Assembly: GCF_014650595.1 (NCBI RefSeq)
Contig: NZ_BMVG01000013.1
Coordinates: 1 to 64,000, forward strand
Source: Streptomyces alanosinicus
Lineage (GTDB): Bacteria; Actinomycetota; Actinomycetes; Streptomycetales; Streptomycetaceae
DNA: 64,000 bases
Direction of reading: 5' to 3'
A program made the translations under genes and the position numbers. The notes under the pieces are model-generated. The model did not search any database. It was not told the origin of the DNA and worked only from the letters and a program-made list of their open reading frames with translations. Positions 50,801 through 60,000 of the stretch are shown here, in pieces. Position 1 is the first letter of the stretch; the number at the start of each line of letters is the position of its first letter.

Positions 50801-52266
50801 CGACCGCGGACCACAGCACGGGCCCGGACCACAGCGACGCCGACGACTCCGGCGACGCCGAAACCCGCATACCCGCCGCTGACCGCGCGGGTGGCGCGGA
50901 CGGCACCGCGAGCGCTGGGAACGCTCAGGACCCAGGGGGCGCAGGGAGCGCAGAAGGCCCTGAGGGGCGCGCGGCCGTGGTCGAGCGCCGGCTGCACCCG
51001 TTCACGCCCTTCAGGCGGGCGTGGGCACCGGTCGCCGTACTCGCCGGATGGGCGGTCCACGATCCGGACGGGGCGCAGCAGCAGCTGGCGCGGCTGACCA
51101 CCACCGTGCTGGTGCTGGGCCTCGCGGTACTGGTGCCGCTCGCCGGCCTCTACGGCTTCCTGTCCTGGTGGTTCACGCACTTCGCGGTCACCGACACCGA
51201 ACTGCGCATCCGGACCGGCCTGTTGTTCCGGCGCACCGCGCACATCCGGCTGGAGCGCATCCAGGCCGTGGACGTCTCCCGTCCCCTCCTCGCGCGCGTT
51301 GCGGGCGTGGCGAAGCTGCGGATCGATGTCGTGGGCGCCGATGACAAGGACGAACTGGCCTTCCTGAGCGAGCAGGAGGCGCGCGCCCTGCGCGCGGAGC
51401 TGCTCGCGCGCGCGGCGGGTTTCGCACCCGAGACGGCCCGTGAAGTCGGCGAGGCGCCGGCGCACGAACTGCTGCGCGTCCCCCCGCGCGCGCTCGCCCT
51501 CTCCCTGGTGCTGACGGGCGCCACCTGGGGCTCCCTGTGCGCCGCGCTCGTCGTACCGACCGTGATGTGGCTCACCACCCACAACCTGTGGACGGTCCTC
51601 GCCACCGCCCTCCCGCTGTTCGGCGCGGCCGGCGCGAGAAGCGCGGGACGGTTCGCCGGCGAGTTCGATTGGAAGGTGAGCGAGTCGCCGGACGGACTGC
51701 GCATCGACCACGGGCTGCTCGACCGTACCCATGAGACGGTCCCGCCAGGCCGGGTGCAGACCGTGCGGTTCGTGGAACCGCTGCTGTGGCGGCGGCTCGG
51801 CTGGGTGCGCGTGGAACTGGACGTGGCCGGGTCCAAGAACTCGGTGCTGGTGCCCGTCGCCCCGCGCCCGATCGCCGAGTCGGTCGTCGCGCGCGTACTG
51901 CCCGGCGTGACGGTGCCTCAGGAGTTGTCGCGCCCGCCGCGGCGGGCCCGCTGGTGCGTGCCGGTGCGGTGGCGCGGCCATCGCCTCGCGGTCACCGACA
52001 CGGTGTTCGCCGCCCGGCACGGCCTGCTGCACCGCAGCCTCTCCCTGGTCCCGCACGCCAAGGTGCAGAGCGTACGACTGAGTCAGGGGCCCTGGCAGCG
52101 CCTCTGGCGGCTCGCGGACGTCCATGTGGACACCGGAGCCGACAAGACCGTGACAGCCCGTCTGCGGGACGCCCAGGAGGCCGCACGGCTCCTGCACGCC
52201 CAGGCGGAGAGATCCCGTACGGGCCGGCGGGACGCCCGCCCCGACCGCTGGATGTCCTCGGAATGA
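50797..52266 (+). CDS. PH-domain membrane protein (YdbT-like, several bPH2 domains)
   Basis: A 489-residue protein, partner of the gene before it. The first 70 residues are acidic and disordered (DHSDADDSGDAETRIPAADR). Membrane segments occur near 82-98, 108-128, 235-255 and 258-275. Three bPH2 units are seen: TDTELRIRTGLLFRRTAHIR then LERIQAVDVSRPLLARVAGV; ESPDGLRIDHGLLDRTHETV; and VTDTVFAARHGLLHRSLSLV. The function is probably in envelope homeostasis; I cannot name a ligand. Translation is coupled to the upstream gene. Confidence 0.88.
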   Translation: MTTADHSTGPDHSDADDSGDAETRIPAADRAGGADGTASAGNAQDPGGAGSAEGPEGRAAVVERRLHPFTPFRRAWAPVAVLAGWAVHDPDGAQQQLARLTTTVLVLGLAVLVPLAGLYGFLSWWFTHFAVTDTELRIRTGLLFRRTAHIRLERIQAVDVSRPLLARVAGVAKLRIDVVGADDKDELAFLSEQEARALRAELLARAAGFAPETAREVGEAPAHELLRVPPRALALSLVLTGATWGSLCAALVVPTVMWLTTHNLWTVLATALPLFGAAGARSAGRFAGEFDWKVSESPDGLRIDHGLLDRTHETVPPGRVQTVRFVEPLLWRRLGWVRVELDVAGSKNSVLVPVAPRPIAESVVARVLPGVTVPQELSRPPRRARWCVPVRWRGHRLAVTDTVFAARHGLLHRSLSLVPHAKVQSVRLSQGPWQRLWRLADVHVDTGADKTVTARLRDAQEAARLLHAQAERSRTGRRDARPDRWMSSE

Positions 52267-52281
52267 CCCCGGAATGACCCC
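52260..52281. repeat. 11-bp tandem duplication over the stop codon
   Basis: GGAATGACCCC occurs at 52260-52270 and 52271-52281, so that the TGA stop of the PH-domain gene and its surroundings are doubled. Confidence 0.85.
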
Positions 52282-52285
52282 GGAC

Positions 52286-52330
52286 GGCACAGGGCCCGGC
52301 TCCCCTCCTCGGGAAGCCGGGCCCTGTGCC
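52286..52330. terminator. Bidirectional terminator
   Basis: GGCACAGGGCCCGGCT (52286-52301) and its perfect reverse complement (52315-52330) form a 16-bp stem with a 13-base loop between convergent genes. Confidence 0.9.
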
Positions 52331-52340
52331 TCGTACGGAC

Positions 52341-53750
52341 TCAGGAGGCGGCGCTGCGCAGCCCCTGGACGTCGATCTGCTCGGTCTCGTCGTGCGCGGT
52401 CAGGTCGATGACCTGGCCGGCGCCGCCCTCCGGCGGGCCGGCGGGCTTGAACTCGGCTTCGGCCTCGGCCTTGTGGACGGCGAGGGCCTCCGGGCCGACG
52501 ACGTCGGCGAGGTCCTCGTTCTGCACGGAGTCCAGCGCGGTGTGCGGTGCGCTCTTCTGGGTGCCGAAGAAGTCGAAACCGCCCTCGACGACCGGGCGCC
52601 GCGCGGGCGCCGCCGGTACGACGGCCACGGCGGTCGGCACCGTGAAATGCCCGGCAGCCGGCCGGCCCGCGTGCTGGGCGGATTCGGCAGGTGCCGTGGA
52701 GGTGGCGGCCGCGCGCGCGTGCCCGTCGGCCGCCACGGGCTTCCCCTGTGCCTCGTCCTCCTGGGCGGCCGGCGCACCGGCCTCGCTCCGGGAAGCGCCG
52801 GCGGCGGCCGTCACACCGACGGCCGCGGCTTCCCCGGCGTCTTCCGCAGTGACGTTTCCGGCGGCCTCCGCGACGCCTTCCGGCTTGGCAGCGGAGTCCG
52901 TCTCGCCCTCGCCGGACCGGCGCACATCGGCCTTGCCCGTCAGGACCACGTGCGCACCGGGCTTCGCCTCATCGGCGTCGTCCTCGACGGCCACCGGCCC
53001 GGGTGCCGTGTCCTCGGAAACCTCGGCCTCAAGAGCCGCGGCTTCGAGGGCCACAGCCTCGTCGCTCTCCGCAGCGGTCTCCTGCGCGGTCTCCTTCGTG
53101 GGCTCCGGCACGGACTCGGCCGCGGCCTCGCCGTCGAACCGGGCCAGGGCCGTCAGGGCCTTGCGGTACAGCCGTACGCCCTCGGGCGAGAACACCGCGC
53201 GCGCCGACGAGTCGTCCCCGAAGTCCGTACCCGCCTCGGCCGGCTCCGGCTCGGCGCGGTGCGCGGGCGGCAGTGCGAGCGCGGACGAGGGTACGGCCGC
53301 CTCGATCTCCAGCAGCCTGCGTCCCTCCAGGGCGGTCGCGCGCTCGGTCTCCGCCGTGGCGTACCGGCGCAGCAGGGCCGCGTGCTCGTTGCGCAGACCC
53401 GCCAGCTCCGCGCGCCTGGCGCGCAGCCGCTGTTCCAGCTTCGCGCGCAGCTCGCGCGACTCCTCCAGGTCGGTCTCCAGTTCGGCGACCCGTTCCTCGT
53501 ATCGCCATTCGTCGCCGGCACGCGCGCGTGTGAGCTCGGCGACCTGCTTGCCCGCCTGCGTGTCCCAACGGCGCATCACGACCGCGCCGACGACCGCCGT
53601 CGCGGCTGCGGCGGCGGCCAGGGCGCGCAGCGCCATGGCCTCGGAGAACACCCAGGGACCCAGCGCGCAGACGACGGAGACACCGGCGATCGCCGAGGGA
53701 GGCAGCACCCGGTGCAAAGGCGGGGAATGGCGATGGCGTCCACGTGGCAT
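52341..53750 (-). CDS. Membrane protein with coiled coil, function unknown
   Basis: A 469-residue protein. Two membrane segments near residues 18-36 and 40-58 are followed by a coiled coil (about 70-150: RYEERVAELETDLEESRELR, AKLEQRLRARRAELAGLRNE). A short conserved block, FSPEGVRLYRKALTALARFDG, follows near 188. The last 250 residues are Ala/Glu/Pro-rich and disordered, with a conserved end VIDLTAHDETEQIDVQGLRS. ATG 53750 lies seven bases after TAAGTT, a leaderless pattern. The layout resembles DivIVA-like or secretion scaffold proteins, but no match is certain. Confidence 0.72.
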   Translation of the reverse strand: MPRGRHRHSPPLHRVLPPSAIAGVSVVCALGPWVFSEAMALRALAAAAAATAVVGAVVMRRWDTQAGKQVAELTRARAGDEWRYEERVAELETDLEESRELRAKLEQRLRARRAELAGLRNEHAALLRRYATAETERATALEGRRLLEIEAAVPSSALALPPAHRAEPEPAEAGTDFGDDSSARAVFSPEGVRLYRKALTALARFDGEAAAESVPEPTKETAQETAAESDEAVALEAAALEAEVSEDTAPGPVAVEDDADEAKPGAHVVLTGKADVRRSGEGETDSAAKPEGVAEAAGNVTAEDAGEAAAVGVTAAAGASRSEAGAPAAQEDEAQGKPVAADGHARAAATSTAPAESAQHAGRPAAGHFTVPTAVAVVPAAPARRPVVEGGFDFFGTQKSAPHTALDSVQNEDLADVVGPEALAVHKAEAEAEFKPAGPPEGGAGQVIDLTAHDETEQIDVQGLRSAAS

Positions 53751-53847
53751 GGCCAGAAACTTACCGCGCGTAGGCGAATCGTGGGCCCCCGCCCCGTAAA
53801 AACACGGCCACATCACCGGCTTCACGGGATATCAGGGGCAGGGCGGC

Positions 53848-54975
53848 TCAGCGGTCGGTGAGGCGTCCGCTCATCCACTGCAGCGTCGCCGGGATCTCAC
53901 GGCGCCAGGTGTTGAAGTTGTGGCCGCCGCTGTCGAGGATGATCGACGAGATCCGGGTCCGGTTCGTGGCCTGCACGCGCGCGATGAACTTCAGCGTGTC
54001 CTTGTAGTTGTGCTCGCCGACCTTGCTGCTGGTGACGAGCAGCGAGGTGTCCGGCGCCTGCTCGTGCTGGAGCAGCCAGTTCAGGTCGGCACGGTTCTGC
54101 AGCTTCTTGTCGCCATGGAAGAGGTCACCGGTGGTGGGGTCGATCGGCGCCTTGTAGTACGGCGAAAGGCCCGCACCAGCGGCGTACACGTTGGGGTGGT
54201 GCATGGCGACCTTGAGCGCGCAGTAGCCGCCCGTGGAATCGCCGATGATGCCCCAGCTGCCCGGCCGCTTGCCGGCCCGGTAGTGCGCGAGGACGGCCTC
54301 CGGCAGGTCCTGGGCAAAAAACGTTTCCGCCTGCGGCCCGCCCGGGATGTCCACACACTCGGTGTCCCGCGGCGGAGCCACGGTCGGCCGCATCATCACC
54401 AGGATCATCGGCTGCATCCGACCGCCCTTGGCCAGCTGTTGCGCCGTGTGCGGATAGCGCAGCTTGTCCACCAGCGCCTGCGCCGTGCCCGGGTAGCCGG
54501 TCAGGACGACCGCCGCCGGGAACGTACGCGTGCGGTACTGCGGCTGGAAGTACTCCGGCGGCAGATAGACGAACGCCGGCGTGGCGATGTGGCTCTTGCG
54601 GCCGATGATGTCGACCTTCTGGATCTGTCCGGCCGTCTGCGGGCTCCTGCCGCGCACTCCCTGCAGGCTCGACGAGGACAGCACCTGTATCGGGCCGCTG
54701 GTGGCGCCGCCCGCGGCGTGGTCGACGACGATGCCCTGGTCCGTCTCCTGGCCGAACAGGTCCGCCCAACTGGCGTAGAACCCGAAAGCCTGGTTGGCGG
54801 CGAGGCCCACGGAGGCGAAGAGCCCCAACTGGGTGGCGAGCATCAGACCGACCCGTCCGCCGACGGCCCGCCAGCTCTGCCGCGCCAGCCGTGGCCACAG
54901 CCACACCGTGCCGACGAAGAGAACGATGGCGAGGACGATCGTCAGCGCCAGCACCTTGTTGCTCGTGAGACCCAT
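53848..54975 (-). CDS. Membrane-anchored esterase (alpha/beta hydrolase)
   Basis: A 375-residue protein of the esterase-D / antigen-85-like group. Two or three N-terminal membrane segments (residues 7-28 and about 43-65) anchor an extracellular hydrolase. The nucleophile elbow is SWGIIGDSTGGYCALKVAMH (GDSTG), with upstream blocks ATPAFVYLPPEYFQPQYRTR and FPAAVVLTGYPG. The catalytic His is probably in ILDSGGHNFNTWRREIPATL. The substrate is unknown; in this family it is often an acyl sugar or lipid. ATG 54975 follows AGGAAA. Divergent from the lysyl-PG-synthase-like gene. Confidence 0.87.
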   Translation of the reverse strand: MGLTSNKVLALTIVLAIVLFVGTVWLWPRLARQSWRAVGGRVGLMLATQLGLFASVGLAANQAFGFYASWADLFGQETDQGIVVDHAAGGATSGPIQVLSSSSLQGVRGRSPQTAGQIQKVDIIGRKSHIATPAFVYLPPEYFQPQYRTRTFPAAVVLTGYPGTAQALVDKLRYPHTAQQLAKGGRMQPMILVMMRPTVAPPRDTECVDIPGGPQAETFFAQDLPEAVLAHYRAGKRPGSWGIIGDSTGGYCALKVAMHHPNVYAAGAGLSPYYKAPIDPTTGDLFHGDKKLQNRADLNWLLQHEQAPDTSLLVTSSKVGEHNYKDTLKFIARVQATNRTRISSIILDSGGHNFNTWRREIPATLQWMSGRLTDR

Positions 54976-55080
54976 GGGCTGTTTCCTGCCTGCGCTTTCC
55001 GCCCGGCACCGACCCTCACGCCGTCGCGAGAGTTTGCCCGGGGCTTTCCTTGGCCTTTGACCCGACTTTCCGGTGGGGAG

Positions 55081-55106
55081 TGAACCTCCCTCCCCCAGAC
55101 ACCGTC
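55081..55106 (+). promoter_or_regulatory. Sigma-E-type promoter of the lysyl-PG synthase-like gene
   Basis: TGAACC (55081-55086) and CGTCCTA (55103-55109) with 17 bases between TGAAC and CGTC fit the sigma-E consensus I recall (TGAAC-N16/17-CGTC). The start of transcription would be about 55114-55117. From memory, the S. coelicolor homologue is a sigma-E target. Confidence 0.6.
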
Positions 55107-55178
55107 CTAGAGGGCGCAATGTCGCCGGATGCCCGATCGGGCCCGGGTTCAAGGTCTCTCGCAGAACTACGGGATGCG

Positions 55179-57017
55179 ATGTCTGTCAGGATAGATGGGG
55201 AAATGTCGGGCGAGGTTCCGGGCCGATCAAGCCGGGCGCGGCGCATACTCCGCGGCCCGCGCCCCGAGGCCGTTCCCGCCTTCGTCAGCAGGGCGGCCGC
55301 CCTCGTGGGCGTCCTGAACATCGCGGCGGGTGTGTTCCCGCGCTTCCGTCACAGCCGTATGCACGCCATCGCCGAGGTGCTCCCGGGCTCGTTCGGGCCC
55401 TTCGCCGCGGCGCTCTCGCTCAGTGCCGGCGTGCTGTTGCTGCTGCTCGCGCACGGGCTCAAACGGCGCAAACGCCGGGCGTGGCGGGCCGCGGTGGCGC
55501 TGCTGCCGGCAGGCGCGGTGGCGCAGTTCGCGTACCGGCACTCGCTGGTCGGCGTGCTCATCGCGGTCGCGCTGCTCGTGCCCCTGGTGCTCCATCGCGA
55601 CCAGTTCGCAGCCTTGCCGGATCCGCGCAGCAGGTGGCGCGCTCTTACCAACTTCGTACTCATGAGTGCCGGTTCTCTCGTCCTCGGACTCATCATCGTC
55701 AGCGTCCACCCGCACCGGACGATCGGCGATCCGAGCCTTGCCGACCGGCTGACGCACGTCGTCTACGGCCTGTTCGGCTTCGAGGGCCCGGTCGACTACC
55801 AGGGCAACACGTCCTGGACCGTCGCCTTCTCCCTCGGCGCCCTCGGTTGGATCACCGCCGTCACCACCATCTACCTGGCGTTCCGCCCCGAACACCCGGC
55901 CGCCCGCCTCTCCGAGCAGGACGAGTCCCAGCTGCGCGCCCTGCTGGAGAAGCACGGCAGGCGCGACTCCCTCGGCCACTTCGCGCTGCGTCGCGACAAG
56001 GCGGTCGTCTTCTCCCCCAGCGGCAAGGCCGCGGTCACCTACCGTGTCGTCTCCGGCGTGATGCTCGCCAGCGGCGACCCCATCGGTGACGTCGAGGCCT
56101 GGCCGGGCGCCATCGAGCGCTTCATGGACGAGGCCAAGGCGCACTCCTGGACCCCCGCCGTCATGGGCTGCTCGGAGACGGGCGGCGAGGTGTGGACCCG
56201 CGAGACCGGCCTGGACGCCCTGGAGCTGGGCGACGAGGCGGTGGTGGAGGTCGCGGATTTCTCGCTCGCCGGACGCGCGATGCGCAACGTGCGACAAATG
56301 GTCAAGCGCATCGAGCGGGCCGGCTACGAAACCCGGGTACGGCGTGTCCGTGACCTGAGCGACGGCGAGCTGGACCGTATCCGCCGCGCGGCGGAGGACT
56401 GGCGGGGCACCGACACCGAGCGCGGCTTCTCCATGGCGCTCGGCCGCATCGGTGACGCCACCGACGGCGACTGTCTGATCGCCACCGCCCACAAGCAGGA
56501 CGACGAGCCCGGCGAGTACGGCGACCTGAAGGCGATCCTGCACTTCGTGCCCTGGGGCAAGGACGGCGCCTCGCTCGACCTGATGCGCCGCGACCGCAGC
56601 GCGGACCCCGGCATGAACGAACTGCTGATCGTCGCCGCCCTCCAGGCCGCGCCGAAGTTCGGCATCGCGCGGGTCTCGCTGAACTTCGCGATGTTCCGCT
56701 CGGCCCTCGCGCGGGGCGAGAAGATCGGCGCCGGTCCGGTGCTGCGCGCCTGGCGCGGGCTGCTGGTGTTCCTCTCACGCTGGTTCCAGATCGAGTCGCT
56801 GTACAAGTTCAACGCCAAGTTCCAGCCGCGCTGGGAGCCCCGCTTCGTGGTCTACCGCAACTCCGCCGACCTGCCCCGCATCGGCATCGCCGCCATGCAG
56901 GCGGAGGGCTTCGTCAACCTCGCGCTGCCGCTCCCGCGCTTCCTGCGCCGGCGCAGGGCGGCTGCTGAGCGCCCCTGCGCGCACGCCGTGACGGAAAGGG
57001 ATGTCCGCGCGGCCTGA
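55179..57017 (+). CDS. Lysyl-phosphatidylglycerol synthase-like protein (MprF/LysX type)
   Basis: A membrane protein of about 612 residues. The N-terminal half has seven or so hydrophobic segments. The C-terminal half is the DUF2156/MprF transferase domain: GRRDSLGHFALRRDKAVVFS, AVTYRVVSGVMLASGDPIGD, PAVMGCSETGGEVW, FSMALGRIGDATDGDCLIAT, LDLMRRDRSADPGMNELLIV and KFNAKFQPRWEPRFVVYRNS. MprF proteins add amino acids to phosphatidylglycerol, lowering membrane charge and raising resistance to cationic peptides. No lysyl-tRNA synthetase domain is fused. Start options are ATG 55119, 55179 and 55203; the promoter location favours the two later ones. Confidence 0.88.
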   Translation: MSVRIDGEMSGEVPGRSSRARRILRGPRPEAVPAFVSRAAALVGVLNIAAGVFPRFRHSRMHAIAEVLPGSFGPFAAALSLSAGVLLLLLAHGLKRRKRRAWRAAVALLPAGAVAQFAYRHSLVGVLIAVALLVPLVLHRDQFAALPDPRSRWRALTNFVLMSAGSLVLGLIIVSVHPHRTIGDPSLADRLTHVVYGLFGFEGPVDYQGNTSWTVAFSLGALGWITAVTTIYLAFRPEHPAARLSEQDESQLRALLEKHGRRDSLGHFALRRDKAVVFSPSGKAAVTYRVVSGVMLASGDPIGDVEAWPGAIERFMDEAKAHSWTPAVMGCSETGGEVWTRETGLDALELGDEAVVEVADFSLAGRAMRNVRQMVKRIERAGYETRVRRVRDLSDGELDRIRRAAEDWRGTDTERGFSMALGRIGDATDGDCLIATAHKQDDEPGEYGDLKAILHFVPWGKDGASLDLMRRDRSADPGMNELLIVAALQAAPKFGIARVSLNFAMFRSALARGEKIGAGPVLRAWRGLLVFLSRWFQIESLYKFNAKFQPRWEPRFVVYRNSADLPRIGIAAMQAEGFVNLALPLPRFLRRRRAAAERPCAHAVTERDVRAA

Positions 57018-57177
57018 ACGCCGTACGACAGCCCTGACCACCGAGAAACCGGGCGCCGCGGGACTGCGCGGCGCCGCCGAGGACCGGCCCGGACGGATGC
57101 CCCGCCCCCTCCAGCACGGGGCGCTCCGCCCGGGCCGCCGCGCTTTCCGGGCGTTCTGCGGGGCCTACGCTGAACGT

Positions 57178-58182
57178 ATGAACAACCACAGCGGGCGCGG
57201 CCAGGTGGCCGGCCTTCCGGCATGGGACCGGTGCGCGGTCATGGGCGTGGTCAACGTGACCCCCGACTCCTTCTCCGACGGCGGCCGCTGGTTCGACACG
57301 ACCATCGCCGTCAAGCGCGGCCTGGATCTCGTGGCCCAGGGCGCGGACCTGGTCGACGTCGGCGGCGAGTCCACCCGCCCCGGCGCCACCCGCGTCGACG
57401 AGGCCGAAGAGCTGCGGCGTGTCATCCCGGTCGTCCGCGGTCTCGCCGCCGAAGGCGTCGTCGTCTCCGTCGACACCATGCGCGCCCGAGTCGCCGAACA
57501 GTCCCTCGCGGCCGGCGCCGCCCTCGTCAACGACGTCAGCGGCGGCCTCGCCGACCCCGCGATGATCCCGGCGGTCGCCGCCGCGGGCGCCCCGTTCGTG
57601 GTCATGCACTGGCGCGGCTTCCTCCAGGGCGACAGCGTCAAGGGCGTCTACGAGGACGTCGTCGCCGAAGTCACAGACGAACTGCACACGCGCGTGGAGG
57701 CCGTTCTGGCGGGCGGCATCGCCCCCGACCGCATCATCGTCGACCCCGGCCTCGGCTTCTCCAAGGAGGCCGAGCACGACCTCACTCTCCTCGCCCACCT
57801 CGACCGGCTGCGCGACCTCGGCCACCCCGTGCTCGTGGCCGCCTCCCGCAAGCGGTTCCTCGGCCGCGTCCTCGCCGGTGCGGACGGCGCACCCCCGCCG
57901 GCCCGGGAGCGCGACGCCGCCACAGCCGCCGTCTCCGCGCTCGCGGCGCACTCCGGCGCGTGGGCGGTGCGCGTGCACGAGGTGCACGCCACCGCGGACG
58001 CGGTCCGGGTCGCGCGCGCCATGGAGGAGGCGCGCATAGCGAGATCCACGCCGGGCGCGGGAGGTGAGCGCGGAGCGCGTGACGCCGCGCGCACGCCAGG
58101 CGTCGCGAGTGAGCGCGAGGCGCACGGCGATGGCCGTACGCCCGGTGCCGGTGGTGAGCACGGGGCGGAAGGAACCCGGTGA
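57178..58182 (+). CDS. folP: Dihydropteroate synthase
   Basis: Condenses dihydropterin pyrophosphate with p-aminobenzoate; the sulfonamide target. 334 residues, with a DHPS core of about 270. Motifs: MGVVNVTPDSFSDGGRWFDT, LVDVGGESTRPGATRVDEAE, LVNDVSGGLADPAMIP, IIVDPGLGFSKEAEHDLTLL and VLVAASRKRFLGRVLAG. The last 50 residues (from RIARSTPGAGGERGARDAAR) are repetitive low complexity and not part of the fold. ATG 57178 follows TACGCT by six bases, a leaderless pattern; an in-frame codon at 57001 lies in the tail of the previous gene and is rejected. The stop overlaps the next start. Confidence 0.95.
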   Translation: MNNHSGRGQVAGLPAWDRCAVMGVVNVTPDSFSDGGRWFDTTIAVKRGLDLVAQGADLVDVGGESTRPGATRVDEAEELRRVIPVVRGLAAEGVVVSVDTMRARVAEQSLAAGAALVNDVSGGLADPAMIPAVAAAGAPFVVMHWRGFLQGDSVKGVYEDVVAEVTDELHTRVEAVLAGGIAPDRIIVDPGLGFSKEAEHDLTLLAHLDRLRDLGHPVLVAASRKRFLGRVLAGADGAPPPARERDAATAAVSALAAHSGAWAVRVHEVHATADAVRVARAMEEARIARSTPGAGGERGARDAARTPGVASEREAHGDGRTPGAGGEHGAEGTR

Positions 58183-58712
58183 GCGCCCCTCATACCGACG
58201 TCGAGCAGGTCGAAGCCGCCAACACCGCCTTCTACGAGGCGATGGAACGCGGTGACTTCGAGGAGCTGTCCTCGCTCTGGCTCACCCCCGCCGACCTCGG
58301 CGTGGACGAGGAGTACCACGACCCGGCGGACACCGGAGTGATCTCCTGCGTCCACCCCGGCTGGCCGGTGCTCACCGGTCGCGGCGAGGTCCTCAGGTCG
58401 TACGCCCTGATCATGGCCAACACCGACTACATCCAGTTCTTCCTCACCGACGTCCATGTCTCCGTCACCGGCGACACCGCCGTGGTGACCTGCACCGAGA
58501 ACATCCTGAGCGGCGGCCCCGCGCCGAGCGACGGCACGGAGCTGGGGCCGCTGGTCGGACAGCTCGTGGTGGCCACGAACGTGTTCCGGCGCACGCCCTC
58601 CGGCTGGAAGCTCTGGTCGCACCACGCCTCCCCCGTCCTCGCGGAGAGCGACGACGAGGACGGCGGGAGCCACGCCGGTGAGACGGACCGGGACGGCCGG
58701 CCGCGTCCCTGA
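58179..58712 (+). CDS. NTF2-like protein in the folate operon
   Basis: A 177-residue protein of the SnoaL/ketosteroid-isomerase-like NTF2 fold: VEAANTAFYEAMERGDFEEL, SSLWLTPADLGVDEEYHDPA, VISCVHPGWPVLTGRGEVLR and VSVTGDTAVVTCTENILSGG, ending NVFRRTPSGWKLWSHHASPV. No metal or catalytic residue can be assigned. GTG 58179 overlaps the folP stop (GTGA), so it is translationally coupled to folP and should act with the folate enzymes, or with another process using the same mRNA. Confidence 0.85.
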   Translation: MSAPHTDVEQVEAANTAFYEAMERGDFEELSSLWLTPADLGVDEEYHDPADTGVISCVHPGWPVLTGRGEVLRSYALIMANTDYIQFFLTDVHVSVTGDTAVVTCTENILSGGPAPSDGTELGPLVGQLVVATNVFRRTPSGWKLWSHHASPVLAESDDEDGGSHAGETDRDGRPRP

Positions 58713-58960
58713 ACGGGCGGATTCCACACAGGGGCGAAGAAGTGGTTGGAATCACCTACCCCTGGGTATGAGCCGCTACCAACCCATGACACGGCCGGGT
58801 TTTCCCGGGGAAACACGAGATGAACCCTCGTGATCCCGGCCCGCGCCCGCGGCCCGCAGCCCGGCTTTGTCAGAGCCCGCAGGTAGATTCGTCTGAGGCC
58901 GGTGTGCCGCCCGCATGTGGTACGGGCCGGTCGTTCCCGACGATTGCAGGAGTGATTCGC

Positions 58961-59320
58961 GTGGATCGTGTCGCGCTGCGCGGCCTCAAGGCCCGCGGGC
59001 ACCACGGTGTGTTCCCCAAGGAACGCGAGGAGGGCCAGACCTTCATCGTCGATCTCGCTCTGGGGCTGGACACGCGGCCGGCCGCGGCCGGCGACGACCT
59101 GGCGAAGACCGTGCACTACGGCGTCGTGGCCGAGGAGGTCGTGGCCGTGGTCGAGGGCGAGCCGGTCAACCTCGTCGAGACTCTCGCCGAGCGGATCGCT
59201 CAGACCTGTCTGAAGCACGAAGGGGTCCAGGAGGTGGAGGTCTGCGTCCACAAGCCGGACGCGCCGATCACCGTCCCCTTCGACGACGTGACCGTCACGA
59301 TCACCCGGAGCCGAGTATGA
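58961..59320 (+). CDS. folB: Dihydroneopterin aldolase
   Basis: Cleaves dihydroneopterin to 6-hydroxymethyl-dihydropterin in folate synthesis; 119 residues, the normal length. Family blocks: VDRVALRGLKARGHHGVFPK (as in other FolB, with the Glu after KER EE), FIVDLALGLDTRPAAAGDDL, KTVHYGVVAEEVVAVVEGEP and VNLVETLAERIAQTCL. GTG 58961 follows CAGGAG. Its stop overlaps the folK start (ATGA). The 248-base gap upstream contains TAGATT at 58884 as a possible -10 box, so it may have its own promoter. Confidence 0.96.
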   Translation: MDRVALRGLKARGHHGVFPKEREEGQTFIVDLALGLDTRPAAAGDDLAKTVHYGVVAEEVVAVVEGEPVNLVETLAERIAQTCLKHEGVQEVEVCVHKPDAPITVPFDDVTVTITRSRV

Positions 59321-59928
59321 CCCGATCCTTCCTCCAGGGTCACAGCGACCCGACCGTCCAGCCGGTGCCCGCCTCGGTCGTCGAGCAGGTCGACGCCGCC
59401 GACACGACCTTGCAGAACCCCAAATGGGCCGTGATCTCCATCGGCTCCAACCTCGGAAACCGCCTGGAGACCCTCCAGGGCGCCGTCGACGCGCTCGAGG
59501 ACACCCCCGGTGTCCGCGTGAAGGCCGTCTCGCCGGTGTACGAGACCGAGCCCTGGGGCGTCGAGCCCGGCAGCCAGCCGTCGTACTTCAACGCGGTCGT
59601 GGCCCTCAAGACCACCCTGCCCCCCTCCTCCCTGCTGGAGCGGGCGCACGCCATCGAGGAGGCGTTCAAACGCGTCCGCGACGAGCACTGGGGCCCCCGC
59701 ACCCTGGACGTCGACATCGTCTCCTACGCAGACGTCACCTCCGACGACCCACAGCTCACCCTGCCCCACCCGCGCGCCCACGAGCGCGCTTTCGTGCTTG
59801 CGCCCTGGCACGACGTGGACCCGCAGGCCCAGCTGCCCGGCCGCGGCCCGGTGGCCGACCTGCTGTCGGCTCTCACCCGCACGGGCGTCGAGCCACGCGG
59901 GGACCTGGAACTCCGACTGCCCGAGTAG
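59317..59928 (+). CDS. folK: 2-amino-4-hydroxy-6-hydroxymethyldihydropteridine pyrophosphokinase
   Basis: Transfers pyrophosphate from ATP to hydroxymethyl-dihydropterin; 203 residues, about 40 longer than typical because of an N-terminal extension (residues 1-37). The HPPK core starts WAVISIGSNLGNRLETLQGA, then VSPVYETEPWGVEPGSQPSY and the signature WGPRTLDVDIVSYADVTSDD, and LPHPRAHERAFVLAPWHDVD. ATG 59317 overlaps folB. FolB-FolK-FolP supply three consecutive steps here. Confidence 0.95.
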   Translation: MTRSFLQGHSDPTVQPVPASVVEQVDAADTTLQNPKWAVISIGSNLGNRLETLQGAVDALEDTPGVRVKAVSPVYETEPWGVEPGSQPSYFNAVVALKTTLPPSSLLERAHAIEEAFKRVRDEHWGPRTLDVDIVSYADVTSDDPQLTLPHPRAHERAFVLAPWHDVDPQAQLPGRGPVADLLSALTRTGVEPRGDLELRLPE

Positions 59929-60000
59929 TCGTTAAGGTCAAGACGACAAGGTCGATTGCGACCGCAGTCCGGACCGGACCGGGGGAGCTGAAGGGACACC

